64,000 nucleotides of DNA from Fundicoccus sp052116145 (GCF_052116145.1 NZ_JBQKLQ010000006.1:62001-126000); one strand, 5' to 3'; shown: positions 25,067 to 35,030, numbered from the stretch's first letter. The notes: generated by a model not told the origin, from the letters alone. Made by a program: numbers and translations.

Positions 25067-26380
25067 ATGACATTGGAACAAACAAGCTTAGACCAACAAC
25101 GATCACTCATCACACACTCTGATCAACTGCCAGACTTTTTCCTTACGGCTCAAGCCGAAGCCGCTGCTCAATGGAATAGCTTAGAGCTTCCAATTATTGA
25201 ACGAATGCGTTATAAGAAATGGCCGCTTTTTACACAAACAATTACTAGCACCAGGACGAGACAGCCGGCCAACCCACTAGATGATGTCACACTAGACTTA
25301 TTATCTAATGATGAAGTGGCAGCTCGAATTATCCATTACGGTAATGAAACTTACCTTGACTATATCGCCCAAGACTTAGCTGACAAAGGCGTTATTATCC
25401 AAGACTTGTTCACGGCCTTGGTTGACCATCCGGGCTTAGTTCAAAAGCACTTATTCTCTACCCTTGCCCCCTTGGAAGATAAGATTAATGCTTATCACAC
25501 GGCCTATATGAATGGTGGCTTGTTCATCTATATACCGAAAAATGTCGAGATTAAATTACCGATTGAAACGGTATTAGTTCAAGATAGTCGCGATGAATTA
25601 GCATTTAACAAGCATATCTTAATTGTTAGTGAGCAAAATAGTCAGCTAACTTACTTAGAACGATCTGCTACTGTCGGTGACCATGCTAACAGCGCCACCC
25701 TATTGACCGAAGTCGTTGCTTCAGCCGGAGCCCAAGTGAAATTCGTCGCCATGGATGCTCTAGGGGAATCGACTTGCGCCTTCGTACGTCGCCACGGCAT
25801 TACTTACGACGATGCCAATATTGAATGGGCCGCTGCGGCCATGAACCAAGGTAATACGATTTTAGACACTTATACGGAATTAAAAGGCCAAGGTTCCGCC
25901 TCCAATACAAATATTATTAGTATCGCCAATGGCAAGCAAACCCAAATGGTAAATACTGGATTATTAAATGTCGGCCATCATTCCGCTGCCAACATTTTCC
26001 AACACGGGGTTATATTAGACCAAGCCCGCCTAAGCTTTAATGGAATCGGTCAAATTGTTAAAGACGCTAAAGGGGCCGACGCCCAACAAGAAAGCCGCTT
26101 AATGATGCTGTCGCAAGAATCACGTGGCGATACTAACCCGATCTTATATATTGATGAATTCGAAGTGACGGCCGGTCACGCAGCCAGCGTGGGCCAAGTG
26201 GATCCTGAACAACTGTACTACTTAATGAGTCGTGGCTTATCACAAACTGATGCGGAATACTTATTAATTCGCGGCTTCCTCGGCCAAGTTATCCAGACCA
26301 TTCCGTCAATGCAAATCAGGCAACAAATGGTTGAGATGATTGATAACAAATTACAGCTCTTCCACCCTGGCAATCTTTAA
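25067..26380 (+). CDS. sufD: Fe-S cluster assembly protein SufD
   Basis: 437 residues from the ATG at 25067, which follows the sufC stop by 3 nt; an adjacent GTG at 25064 is also in frame. The beta-helix core and the C-terminal EVTAGHAASVGQVDPEQLYYLMSRGLS segment are diagnostic of SufB/SufD, and the shorter length and lack of SufB cysteines mark SufD. It is a structural partner of SufB and SufC in the scaffold. Confidence 0.95.
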   Translation: MTLEQTSLDQQRSLITHSDQLPDFFLTAQAEAAAQWNSLELPIIERMRYKKWPLFTQTITSTRTRQPANPLDDVTLDLLSNDEVAARIIHYGNETYLDYIAQDLADKGVIIQDLFTALVDHPGLVQKHLFSTLAPLEDKINAYHTAYMNGGLFIYIPKNVEIKLPIETVLVQDSRDELAFNKHILIVSEQNSQLTYLERSATVGDHANSATLLTEVVASAGAQVKFVAMDALGESTCAFVRRHGITYDDANIEWAAAAMNQGNTILDTYTELKGQGSASNTNIISIANGKQTQMVNTGLLNVGHHSAANIFQHGVILDQARLSFNGIGQIVKDAKGADAQQESRLMMLSQESRGDTNPILYIDEFEVTAGHAASVGQVDPEQLYYLMSRGLSQTDAEYLLIRGFLGQVIQTIPSMQIRQQMVEMIDNKLQLFHPGNL

Positions 26381-26400
26381 GGAGAATTGAAGTGATATAA

Positions 26401-27651
26401 ATGATTAATAAGACAATCCGAGCCCACTTTCCGGGCTTGGAACAAAAAGTAAACAATGAGCCTTTAATATATTTCGACCATGCGGCGACATCGCAGACAC
26501 CCTCTGCCGTTCTCGAGGCATTGAGCGATTATTACACCCACTACAAGGCCAATATCCACCGTGGCATTCACCAGTTGGCTCAGCGGGCAACAGACGCCTA
26601 CGAAAATAGCCGCAAATTCATCGGACAATTTATCGGTGCCCAAGATAGTAGTGAAATTATTTTCACCAGTGGAACTACACAAGGGATTAACTTAATCGCA
26701 CGTGGTTTAGTCGAACCTTTGTTAGGGGCTGGTGATATCATATTAACGAGCCGGCTTGAACATCACTCTAACTTAGTTCCTTGGCAAGAAGTCGCTAAGC
26801 GGACTGGGGCTCATCTACAATACTTAGACTTAGATGAAGCGACCCAAGTTCTTGACTTAGAGGCGCTCAAGGCGATGGACAAAGACCAGTTGAAAGCCGT
26901 CAAAGCCATTGCTATCCAACATGTATCCAATGTCTTGGGTGTGGAACAGCCCATTAAGGCGCTATGCCAATGGGCCCATCAGCATGACATCTTAGTAGTA
27001 GTAGATGGCGCTCAAGCCCTTCCACATATGCCAGTCAATGTCAGCGACCTAGGCGTGGATGCCTATTGCTTCAGTGGCCACAAGGCTTATGGACCGACTG
27101 GGATTGGAGTGTGTTATTTGAACAAAAGCTTACATACTCAGACTCAACCAGTGAACTTCGGTGGCGAGATGATCCATTATGTTGGTGACTTTGAAAGTAA
27201 TTATAAAGACCCCCCTTGGAAGTTCGAAGCGGGTACCCCTCCAATTGCCCAAGCTATTGCCTTGCAAGCTGCCTTGGAATTTATTGAATCAGTGGGTTAT
27301 GACTCTATTCATACGCACGAAACCGCCCTAGCCCAACGTTTGTATAAGGGGCTTCAAGCGATTGATGGCATTGAATTGTACCAAAGTCCTACAACCATCT
27401 CACAAGGGAGCCACGGTATTGTCTGCTTTAACTTTAGGGCCATTCATCCACATGATGTTGCTACGGCCTACGATATGGAAGGCATTGCTGTCCGGGCTGG
27501 TCATCATTGCGCCCAAGTCTTGATGCGTCAATTAGACGCGGCTGCTACGTTACGCGCCAGTATGGGTGTATACAATACGGTGGAAGAAGTCAATCGATTC
27601 GTCGCCTCCACCCACCGAGTAAAGGAGTTTTTTGACCATGTCACTCTATGA
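26401..27651 (+). CDS. sufS: Cysteine desulfurase SufS
   Basis: 416 residues, PLP-dependent. YFDHAATSQTP opens the protein. The PLP lysine is in AYCFSGHKAYGPTGIGVCY near residue 225, and the catalytic cysteine in VRAGHHCAQVLM near residue 365, a class II loop. It mobilises sulfur from cysteine as a persulfide passed to SufU. AAGGAG stands farther than usual (about 13 nt) from the ATG. The gene overlaps sufU slightly. Confidence 0.97.
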   Translation: MINKTIRAHFPGLEQKVNNEPLIYFDHAATSQTPSAVLEALSDYYTHYKANIHRGIHQLAQRATDAYENSRKFIGQFIGAQDSSEIIFTSGTTQGINLIARGLVEPLLGAGDIILTSRLEHHSNLVPWQEVAKRTGAHLQYLDLDEATQVLDLEALKAMDKDQLKAVKAIAIQHVSNVLGVEQPIKALCQWAHQHDILVVVDGAQALPHMPVNVSDLGVDAYCFSGHKAYGPTGIGVCYLNKSLHTQTQPVNFGGEMIHYVGDFESNYKDPPWKFEAGTPPIAQAIALQAALEFIESVGYDSIHTHETALAQRLYKGLQAIDGIELYQSPTTISQGSHGIVCFNFRAIHPHDVATAYDMEGIAVRAGHHCAQVLMRQLDAAATLRASMGVYNTVEEVNRFVASTHRVKEFFDHVTL

Positions 27652-28132
27652 TTTAAGTAGTCTGTACAAAGAAGTTATCATGGATCACTCCAACTACCCT
27701 CGTAACAAAAAATCCCTCGAAGATCCTAGTCACCGCATTGAATTGCTCAATCCGACTTGTGGGGATGCCATCGTCGTGGAGATGGTAGTTGATAACGACC
27801 ACATCCAAGCGATCGCCTTCAATGGCCAAGGTTGTGCCATTAGTATGGCCAGTGCAGACATGATGTGCCAAAGCTTATTGAACAAGCCTGTCGAACAAGC
27901 GATCGACATTATCAACAACTTTGCCCATTTGATTGGTGGCGATCCTTTAGATGAGGGGCTGAGTGAGACGAATGTTATGTCACAAGATGAATTAATGAAA
28001 CGCATTGGGGATGCCTACTTATTAGAAAGCTTGAAACAATTCCCTAGCCGCTACAAATGCGGCGTCCTAGCTTGGCGAGCCAGTGAAATGGCTTTAACAC
28101 AACCGCCTAGTCAGAGTCCGACCAATATATAA
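27638..28132 (+). CDS. sufU: Zinc-dependent sulfurtransferase SufU
   Basis: 164 residues from the ATG at 27638, 10 nt after AAAGGAG; a TTG two codons upstream is less well placed. The three cysteines of SufU are in NPTCGDAIVVE, GQGCAISMASADM and SRYKCGVLAWRA, with the Gram-positive SufU insertion between. It accepts sulfur from SufS and passes it to SufBCD. Its start lies inside the end of sufS, 14 nt before the sufS stop. Confidence 0.95.
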   Translation: MSLYDLSSLYKEVIMDHSNYPRNKKSLEDPSHRIELLNPTCGDAIVVEMVVDNDHIQAIAFNGQGCAISMASADMMCQSLLNKPVEQAIDIINNFAHLIGGDPLDEGLSETNVMSQDELMKRIGDAYLLESLKQFPSRYKCGVLAWRASEMALTQPPSQSPTNI

Positions 28133-28150
28133 GAAAGAGAGTGATGAGAT

Positions 28151-29545
28151 ATGAGTGAAGTGCCAATCCTTGGCGAATATGAATATGGTTTTCAAGATAA
28201 AGCGGAGATTATCTTCTCCACCGGCCTCGGCTTGAATGAGGATGTCATCCGAACGATTTCACAAGAAAAGAACGAACCCCAATGGATGTTAGATTACCGC
28301 CTAAAAGCTTACCGAATCTACAAATCAAAGCCCGTTGCTACGTGGGGGGCCGACCTGTCAGGCATTGACTTTGATGATATTACTTATTATCAAAAAGCGA
28401 CCAATAAGCCGGCCCGTTCTTGGGATGATGTACCCGATGAGATCAAAAAGACTTTCGACCGACTCGGTATTCCTGAAGCAGAACGTGCCTACTTAGCCGG
28501 TGCTACTGTCCAGTACGAATCAGAAGCGGTCTACAGCCGGATGAAAGAAGAGTATGAGCGACTAGGCATTATCTTCACCGATATGGACACCGCCTTACGC
28601 GAGTATCCTGACTTAGTGAAAGAATATTTCGGTAAAGTTGTTCCTTCAGGCGACAACTTCCAATCTGCCTTGAACAGTGCGGTCTGGAGTGGTGGGACCT
28701 TCATCTATGTGCCCAAAGGGGTCCAAACCAAAGTCCCTCTACAAACTTACTTCCGGATGAACAATGAGAAAGCAGGCCAATTCGAACGCACCTTAATTAT
28801 TGTCGACGAAGGTGCCAGCATCCAATATATTGAAGGATGTACCGCTCCAACTTTCTCCTATGCCAACTTACATGCTGCCGTTGTCGAAATTGTCGTTAAA
28901 AAAGACGCCTACTGTCGTTATTCAACCATCCAAAACTGGTCCAATAACGTCTACAATATTGTGACCAAGCGGGGCTATTGTTACGACGGAGGGACTTTGG
29001 AATGGATTGATGGTAACTTAGGCTCCTACAAAACCATGAAGTACCCGAGTATCTACTTGAACGGTCGTGGGGCTCGTGGAACGGTTATGACGATTGCCTT
29101 TGCCGGTGCCAACCAACACCAGCATACAGGGGCTAAGATTTTCCATATGGCTCCGGATACGTCAAGTACAATCGTGGCCAAGTCGATTGCCAAAGATGGA
29201 GGTGTGGTCGACTATCTCGGCCAAGTCTACTTTGGTAAAAAGAGCGACCGTGCCTTCTCACACATTGAATGTGACACCATTATTATGGATGAGAAGTCGC
29301 GATCGGACACCATCCCTTTCAATGAAATTCACAATAGTAATGTTACTTTAGAACACGAAGCCAAAGTCTCTAAGATTTCTGAAGAGCAATTGTTTTACTT
29401 AATGAGTCGTGGATTGGATGAAGGGACCGCCACGGAGATGATTGTGATGGGGTTTGTGGAACCCTTTGCGAAGGAGTTGCCGTTGGAATACGCTGTGGAG
29501 TTGAACCGTCTGATTGCATATGAGATGGAAGGTTCTGTGGGGTAG
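28151..29545 (+). CDS. sufB: Fe-S cluster assembly protein SufB
   Basis: 464 residues, normal for SufB. YIEGCTAPTFSYANLHAAVVE near residue 235, KRGYCYDGGTLEWIDGNLGS near residue 280, and the late EAKVSKISEEQLFYLMSRGL are diagnostic. It is the scaffold on which clusters are built with SufC and SufD. Last gene of sufCDSUB, followed by a terminator at 29622-29663. Confidence 0.97.
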   Translation: MSEVPILGEYEYGFQDKAEIIFSTGLGLNEDVIRTISQEKNEPQWMLDYRLKAYRIYKSKPVATWGADLSGIDFDDITYYQKATNKPARSWDDVPDEIKKTFDRLGIPEAERAYLAGATVQYESEAVYSRMKEEYERLGIIFTDMDTALREYPDLVKEYFGKVVPSGDNFQSALNSAVWSGGTFIYVPKGVQTKVPLQTYFRMNNEKAGQFERTLIIVDEGASIQYIEGCTAPTFSYANLHAAVVEIVVKKDAYCRYSTIQNWSNNVYNIVTKRGYCYDGGTLEWIDGNLGSYKTMKYPSIYLNGRGARGTVMTIAFAGANQHQHTGAKIFHMAPDTSSTIVAKSIAKDGGVVDYLGQVYFGKKSDRAFSHIECDTIIMDEKSRSDTIPFNEIHNSNVTLEHEAKVSKISEEQLFYLMSRGLDEGTATEMIVMGFVEPFAKELPLEYAVELNRLIAYEMEGSVG

Positions 29546-29621
29546 TGGAGAGTTGTTGAAAGGATATAGTTGGAGCTTGGCTAAGCTGAACTGGGGCCCT
29601 CGCCTCTCCATATATTTTAAT

Positions 29622-29663
29622 AAGGTTCGAACCGCTGATTTATGGGTGGTTCGAACTTTTTTT
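29622..29663 (+). terminator. Terminator of the suf operon
   Basis: GGTTCGAACC (29624-29633) and GGTTCGAAC (29648-29656) form the stem, and a run of eight T's follows. Confidence 0.85.
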
Positions 29664-29761
29664 GATGGTATTTTAGATAATCTTCAAATTAAATAATGGA
29701 TTTGCCAATGAATGGTGTCTTTATATAGAGAGACTATTTATGACTTTTATAGGAGGCAGTC

Positions 29762-30736
29762 ATGGACAAACCATTTTACTTAGAATTTTTAGAGACTTTG
29801 AGCGCACGCTACCAACTTCCGGACCCATCCCGGACCAAACTTTGGGCCATGCAGACCGGATTCAAGGGGCAGAAAGACTTTGAGGCGGTGGTGCAAGAAG
29901 TCCTTCCTCACGGCTGGCGGATTTTACATGATTTGAACTTTGACCATTCCATCGGGAAGATTCAGATTGATGCTTTGTTGGTCAGCCCGCATGGGATTTA
30001 TCATTTTGAAGTGAAGAATCTCGTCGCCGAATGTGAGTACCGTGACGGTGAATTTTATAATCTTGCCAAGGGCTATAAATACCAACATTATTTTGCTCAA
30101 ATGAAACGGCAAAATGAACTGCTTATGCCGATTCTTGAATCTTTGGGAGTGGATGTGCCACTTGTATCCCGGCTTGTCTTCATTAATGAGGAAGATACCG
30201 TCGTCTTCCATGAAAATATGCAAGATCACTATCTCAAGCGTTGGCAAATCAAGCCTTTTCTGAGGCGGGGCGCCCAACAGCAAGCACGCTCTACTCATTA
30301 TCGACCATTGAATGTCGATCAAGTCACACTGGCATTGATTGATAAATCAGTCGCTGAATTTGCTCAAGATACCTATGAAGAGCAAGTCTTTGTACAGGAT
30401 GCTCGTCGCGGCATCATCTGCCCTCATTGCCAAGCTTCAATTAAGAGTAGTGAGATTAATCGCTTCGCAATTGAGTGTTCAAGGTGCGGTGGCTATGAAG
30501 CTAAGGAACGAGCTATTTTACGCACCATTTGTGAAATTGGCCTTTTGCATTATGACCAAGCATTGAACTCCACCATGGCATGTGAGTTTATTGGTGTGGA
30601 GGGACTCGAACGATCGGCCAGACGTAAACTCTTGGGATTTTTCAAGCGAAGTGATCAGCATAAGTTAAAAAACTACATCAATCCCGCTGCTTCCATAGAC
30701 AAAGCCTTCCCACGGGTGAGATTCAAGCACGATTGA
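29762..30736 (+). CDS. NERD-domain protein with C-terminal zinc ribbon
   Basis: 324 residues. The NERD (nuclease-related) domain spans about 35-140: FKGQKDFEAVVQEVLPHGW, then GKIQIDALLVSPHGIYHFEVKN, which holds the D...ExK catalytic arrangement. A zinc ribbon follows (CPHCQ near residue 222, CSRCGG near 240). The rest is helical and ends with basic residues. GGAGG precedes the ATG. NERD proteins are thought to act on DNA; a target is unknown. It has its own start after the suf terminator. Confidence 0.75.
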   Translation: MDKPFYLEFLETLSARYQLPDPSRTKLWAMQTGFKGQKDFEAVVQEVLPHGWRILHDLNFDHSIGKIQIDALLVSPHGIYHFEVKNLVAECEYRDGEFYNLAKGYKYQHYFAQMKRQNELLMPILESLGVDVPLVSRLVFINEEDTVVFHENMQDHYLKRWQIKPFLRRGAQQQARSTHYRPLNVDQVTLALIDKSVAEFAQDTYEEQVFVQDARRGIICPHCQASIKSSEINRFAIECSRCGGYEAKERAILRTICEIGLLHYDQALNSTMACEFIGVEGLERSARRKLLGFFKRSDQHKLKNYINPAASIDKAFPRVRFKHD

Positions 30737-30764
30737 GAAGTGGTTGCGGGGACTTAGGGTGTGC

Positions 30765-30950
30765 CTAGAAGTTTAGATTATAATATTGTACGTTCTTAAC
30801 GTTTCCAAAGATTCCTTTGTTAATCAAAATAATATGTTGATTAGTTAATACTAATTTATCTTTGAAGGCTGCTAAAGCACCACCATATGAAATTCTATCG
30901 CTGTTCATCAAGATTGACTCATTAGGTGCTAACTTATATCCTTTTGCCAC
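30765..30950 (-). pseudogene. N-terminal fragment of a PH-like domain protein, 61 aa
   Basis: GTG at 30950 has AGGAGGTG 5 nt upstream. The frame reads VAKGYKLAPNESILM, then KLVLTNQHIILINKGIFGN, the opening strands of a bacterial PH-like domain, and stops early at NLNF. Related proteins continue well beyond this point, so it is probably truncated; a 5' end this well formed suggests recent loss. Confidence 0.4.
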
Positions 30951-31266
30951 ATAATCACCTCCTATTATTATGGATTTATTTTAAGTAGTCAGTTCATAAT
31001 ATATTTATATTATTAATCATATACTTATCTTTATTTTTTTTACAAGTAAGCGTTTGCGTTTAGCCGTTAATAATAAACTAACTCGTGTATTATTTGCCTT
31101 ATAATCCCTTATATTCTTGATGCCATTATCAAAACCTTAGAGTTTGAAACTGAAATTAAATAAATTGTAGTGTAAACCAACCGGTTATTTCTCTGTTGGT
31201 TTTTCTCTTTTTTTGTTAGGGATATCACATTGCGCTACTTAATGCCATCTGATTAAGTGTCATATT
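30951..31266. other. AT-rich spacer without a gene
   Basis: It carries the ribosome site of the PH-like fragment at its left end and a hairpin (31174-31202, AAACCAAC/GTTGGTTT) followed by T's on the plus strand. That hairpin looks like a terminator without an obvious gene. Nothing else is recognisable. Confidence 0.4.
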
Positions 31267-31295
31267 TTGACTTATTTATTTAGAATGGTTATAAT
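31267..31295 (+). promoter_or_regulatory. Promoter of cupin copy 1
   Basis: TTGACT (31267-31272), a 17-bp spacer and TATAAT (31290-31295). The same boxes and spacing recur before copy 2, with several spacer differences. Confidence 0.75.
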
Positions 31296-31326
31296 TAAGC
31301 TACCAAACTAAAGGAGCGATGTCACT

Positions 31327-31755
31327 ATGTCATTAGATTTACACGATTACGGTAAGGATCCATTTGTCATTAACATTGAAGAAGCTACTTTACAAAACGA
31401 CACATTCAGAACTGCCCTATGGACCGGTTCACAGCTACAAGTTACCCTCATGTCCATCCCAGTTGGCGGCGATATCGGCGGTGAAATCCATACCAAAGAG
31501 GATCAATTCTTACGTCTAGAACAAGGTCAAGGCCGAGTGATTATGGGGGAAAGCGAAGATAAGATTACTTTCGAGAAGGAAGTTGCCGACGATGATGTCA
31601 TTTTAATTCCTAAAGGTGTCTTCCATAATGTGATTAATACGGGCGACCAACCAATGAAGTTGTATTCCATTTATGGCCCTGCGCATCATGCACATGGGAC
31701 GGTTCATGAGACACAAGCCATTGCTGAAGCTGAGGAAGAAGAACACGATCATTAA
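31327..31755 (+). CDS. Small cupin-domain protein, copy 1
   Basis: 142 residues with one cupin fold. Motif 1 is GGEIHTKEDQFLRLEQGQGRV (metal ligands H, E expected) and motif 2 is ILIPKGVFHNVIN. The tail is rich in Glu and ends EEEHDH, a possible extra metal site. AAGGAG precedes the ATG and a strong terminator follows, so it is a single-gene unit. It resembles the mannose-6-phosphate isomerase-like cupins, but no reaction can be assigned. A near-identical copy lies at 36509-36940. Confidence 0.85.
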   Translation: MSLDLHDYGKDPFVINIEEATLQNDTFRTALWTGSQLQVTLMSIPVGGDIGGEIHTKEDQFLRLEQGQGRVIMGESEDKITFEKEVADDDVILIPKGVFHNVINTGDQPMKLYSIYGPAHHAHGTVHETQAIAEAEEEEHDH

Positions 31756-31775
31756 TTAGTTGTAAATTTAGCTAT

Positions 31776-31810
31776 AAAAAGTCAGAGTGATTCGTCACTC
31801 TGACTTTTTT
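31776..31810. terminator. Terminator after cupin copy 1
   Basis: AAAAAGTCAGAGTGA and TCACTCTGACTTTTT pair perfectly over a TTCG tetraloop, giving a strong bidirectional terminator. The following 300 bp (31811-32115) hold no recognisable gene. Confidence 0.9.
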
Positions 31811-32115
31811 CGTTGGGGTCATATAGTTGAGAATGTTGGTGAGTATCTTAAAATATCGTACTCCTAACAAGGCGGGATATTTAGGATTCTTTGTCCTAAT
31901 GATTCCGGTAAAATAAAATCATTATTATCAGCCAGCATTCAATATCTTGCTGTAAAAATTCCATTATCATTACAATTCAAAAAAACAACCACTCAGAAAT
32001 CCAGAATTTGTTAGCACTTTAAAAGTTAATGTCCTAGCGGTAATTGAATATTCCTTAATTTTTAATTGGTACGGTGAATGTGTTGTCAGTGGTTGCGTAG
32101 AATGATTCGTCTGAA

Positions 32116-32346
32116 TTACAGTCGCTCGATCTTAAGCAATTGTTTTTCAGCATCGACAGTTGCCATCGCACCATACTGCATTGACATTTTAGGATAGGCG
32201 TGGCCGAAGTTTATATTGTAAAGAATTGGGATGTCATCCACTAAAACATCACACACTACTGCTTTATATTCTTCGAAATAGGCTTCGACTTGCGGCTTCC
32301 CAAATAGCACACCCTTGATGCCCTCAAACAAGCCACCATCTTTCAA
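32116..32346 (-). pseudogene. C-terminal fragment of an S66 (LD-carboxypeptidase) family protein
   Basis: 76 residues on the minus strand: LFEGIKGVLFGKPQVEAY, then VDDIPILYNINFGHAYPKM, ending AEKQLLKIERL. This matches the C-terminal end of LD-carboxypeptidase/MccF proteins, where the conserved His of NFGHA is part of the Ser-Glu-His site. The N-terminal three quarters, with the Ser and Glu, are missing. The upstream 100 bp show no continuation in any frame. Confidence 0.7.
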
Positions 32347-32471
32347 CCTTTCCTAGACAAAATTTGAAAACAAGATTTCACGAAGGCGCTTTTTGGATGT
32401 CCAACTAGTCGTGGTTAAATAACGACGGCCCATTGGATCCCTCACCCTTTAACCAATCTCTATTTAGCACA

Positions 32472-32507
32472 AAAAATAGACTACCGGATAATCCGATAAT
32501 CTATTTC
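32472..32507 (-). terminator. Terminator of the secreted protein gene
   Basis: On the minus strand AAATAGATTATCGGAT pairs with ATCCGGTAGTCTATTT (some G-U pairs) and a T run follows, 40 nt after the stop at 32547. Confidence 0.7.
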
Positions 32508-32546
32508 GTAAATATTAGTTATTGTTGACTTGTTTCGCTAAACTCT

Positions 32547-33626
32547 CTAGTAAATGATTGTACCATCGATTGGATTCACATATCGACGTTGAGCAAGTGT
32601 TGGTTCATCATCTGTTACAATACTAAATTGCCAAACTGGGAAATAAGCACTTATATCAAGAGACTCTTGGTATAAAGGCATGTAAACGATTGATGCATCT
32701 TGAATATAACTAACCGTTGGATATTTCGCAAAAATTTCCTCATCTGTATATGTATAAGTCTGAGAAACAATTTCTAGAACCTCTTCATAACTTACAGCTT
32801 CCGAATAAGTATCTAGCATGTGACCAATCGGGATATGAGCTAGTTGGAAATGTTCAAAACCTTGATGTGTCAGTGCGAACTCTCCACCAAGCAAGACAAT
32901 ATTCTCAGGAGTCCCCGTACCATTTGATGAAACCACAGGATAATCATTTAGGTAAGGAGCGAATTTACCAAAATAAACTTCAGAAACCTCATCAGTAAAA
33001 GGTTCACTTGTCTCTTTGATTGGCGTTAAATTTTCATGATCAACATATTCTTGCATTTCATCCTTCGTCATACTTCTCATTTCTATTCTAACATCATCTA
33101 AACCAAAGACTTGGTTAGTAAAATCCTTAACCTTTTGTTCAGCTTCAGCAAATGAAAGGAAGCCTAATTCTTGGTTTGTCATTTCAAAAGAATCTTCATA
33201 CCAACTATAAAAACTAATTAACTTGTTGGTTAAACCACTGTAAGGATTGATCAATGCAATATAGCTACTGAACAAAGTTAGATCATCCTTAAGAGCCAAA
33301 TGTTCAAATTGCTCTACCTGGAAATATTCTTTACTTTTCTCAAATTGATAATGCGGTGCTTGGTGTTCTTCCTCTCTATAGATGGCTAATTGTCCGTAAT
33401 ACTCTTCCATCCCTTTCACGATTTCTTCCGATGTGATCTCACCGTAAGAATAGTAAGGAATAGTTGTCAAATCTGTCTGATTGGCCATGGCATCCGGATG
33501 AATATATAAAAACTCATTCACCTCTCCATAAGCAGAAAAACCCTGTGTCTCAGCATTGACGACCAGCCCCTCACTTAAAACCGACAGCATCGCCGTAAAC
33601 AACAAGCCTACCTTTAGAAATTTCAT
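32547..33626 (-). CDS. Secreted protein of unknown function
   Basis: 359 residues from the ATG at 33626, preceded by AAAGGAG; the ATG six codons upstream overlaps that site. A signal peptide (LKVGLLFTAMLSVL, cleavage near VNA/ETQ) is followed by an acidic, aromatic-rich region. The C-terminal 90 residues (YPTVSYIQDASIVYMPLY, then PVWQFSIVTDD and YVNPIDGTI) recall the YycH/YycI and PepSY-like fold of secreted regulators. That likeness is only structural impression. It lies 84 nt downstream of the AgrC-like kinase gene and may be part of its regulon. Confidence 0.6.
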   Translation of the reverse strand: MKFLKVGLLFTAMLSVLSEGLVVNAETQGFSAYGEVNEFLYIHPDAMANQTDLTTIPYYSYGEITSEEIVKGMEEYYGQLAIYREEEHQAPHYQFEKSKEYFQVEQFEHLALKDDLTLFSSYIALINPYSGLTNKLISFYSWYEDSFEMTNQELGFLSFAEAEQKVKDFTNQVFGLDDVRIEMRSMTKDEMQEYVDHENLTPIKETSEPFTDEVSEVYFGKFAPYLNDYPVVSSNGTGTPENIVLLGGEFALTHQGFEHFQLAHIPIGHMLDTYSEAVSYEEVLEIVSQTYTYTDEEIFAKYPTVSYIQDASIVYMPLYQESLDISAYFPVWQFSIVTDDEPTLAQRRYVNPIDGTIIY

Positions 33627-33710
33627 TTTAACACTCCTTTTCATATGATAGCTTCAGTATAGCCCGCCCCTTCGCCGAAGAATGGCGATTTACTTATTTG
33701 ACCGATTCTA

Positions 33711-35030
33711 CTACCTATCCTGTATCACTAGCGTCTGCCTCACCTCATGCTCAGTCACATCCGTCAATAATTGGATCTGAGGATTCTCCGCTATCACCTT
33801 CTTCACAAAATATAAACCATGACCATCTGCAGCAGAAGCAACATTCAGCCCCGTCCGATTGGCCGGTGACAAAGGCTTATCCAACAAACTACCTAAACTT
33901 TGGCAAGAATTTGTCACCATAAACAAAGTCTGCTGACTCTCTTTTTTTAACAAGATAGTTATAAATTTATTCTCAGCCTGACTCGCTGCTTGAATCGCAT
34001 TATCTAGTAATATCGACAGCAAGCGTACCAATAAAACGGTCGAAATAGAAAATCCATCTAAATCGGGTGACAGCTCAATCCCTATTCTAATCCCCTCGGA
34101 CTGAGCGTTAACAAGTTTGGTGTAAAGAATACTCTTGACTTCCATTAAAGAAATCTGACTCAATTTGCCTAATTCAAATTCATCCGACTGAATTAACTTC
34201 TGGGTCGGCGCAACGGTCTCCTCAAAAATTTGTCGCGTCCCCTCCATATCACCGGCCTCAATCGACAAACGCATCGAGTAAAGAATATTCAAGTAATCAT
34301 GACGAAAAGTCGATAACTGATTATAAAGCCGCTCGATATTCTCGTTATACTGCTCAATACGCGCTAATTGCACTTTTTTAAGCTGCTTTTCATCTCGTTT
34401 TTTCATAATAAAATGCAGACTAATAATCACAAGCAAGCCAGTAATCAATAATTGATAGAACATGATTGACTGGAAAGGTAATAAACGCGCCAATGGTTGG
34501 CTATATCTCAATGGCTTTTGAAGAAATATACTGACTAATAATAAGGAGACAGCAATCAGCACTTGATGGCTCTGGTGTAGTTTAGAAACCTGCCCACGAT
34601 CCAATAAAATCAAACCTCTTGCTAATAACAGCTTCAGTAAGTCTAAAGCGAAAATGATCATAAAAAAAAATGTTGGATTGCCAGTTAGCCGATTGGGTAC
34701 GAATAGAGTTAACAAAGCAGACAAGCCACGCTCAAACAACAAAACAATGGAAATTAAACTGATCAGTCGAATCAGCTGGGTCACAATATTTAATTGTAAT
34801 GACTGGCGATTTTTAACCAAGAGAAAGAGAATGAAGAAGACTCCTATAATCATCAATTTCGCAACCTGATAGTAAGCAAGCACATAAAACCAGGCGACTA
34901 AAGCAATGACATATAAAGCATTCGACAAACGTCGCTTCTTCTCTAGACTACAAATAGCCACTGTTAAGAAAATAAATAAGTAAGCAAATAACACATTATG
35001 GCTGAGGAATAACAGTTGATTAAGCTTCAT
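33711..35030 (-). CDS. AgrC-like sensor histidine kinase (GHKL type)
   Basis: 439 residues. Six or seven membrane helices fill the first 210 residues. A coiled coil leads to the phospho-acceptor His in FRHDYLNILYSM near residue 265. The GHKL ATPase has LLDNAIQAASQAENK (N box) and HGLYFVKKVI (G2 box). This layout is that of AgrC/ComD peptide-pheromone receptors. No agrB, agrD or other pheromone gene is adjacent, so its signal is unknown. It overlaps the regulator gene by 4 nt. Confidence 0.85.
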   Translation of the reverse strand: MKLNQLLFLSHNVLFAYLFIFLTVAICSLEKKRRLSNALYVIALVAWFYVLAYYQVAKLMIIGVFFILFLLVKNRQSLQLNIVTQLIRLISLISIVLLFERGLSALLTLFVPNRLTGNPTFFFMIIFALDLLKLLLARGLILLDRGQVSKLHQSHQVLIAVSLLLVSIFLQKPLRYSQPLARLLPFQSIMFYQLLITGLLVIISLHFIMKKRDEKQLKKVQLARIEQYNENIERLYNQLSTFRHDYLNILYSMRLSIEAGDMEGTRQIFEETVAPTQKLIQSDEFELGKLSQISLMEVKSILYTKLVNAQSEGIRIGIELSPDLDGFSISTVLLVRLLSILLDNAIQAASQAENKFITILLKKESQQTLFMVTNSCQSLGSLLDKPLSPANRTGLNVASAADGHGLYFVKKVIAENPQIQLLTDVTEHEVRQTLVIQDR

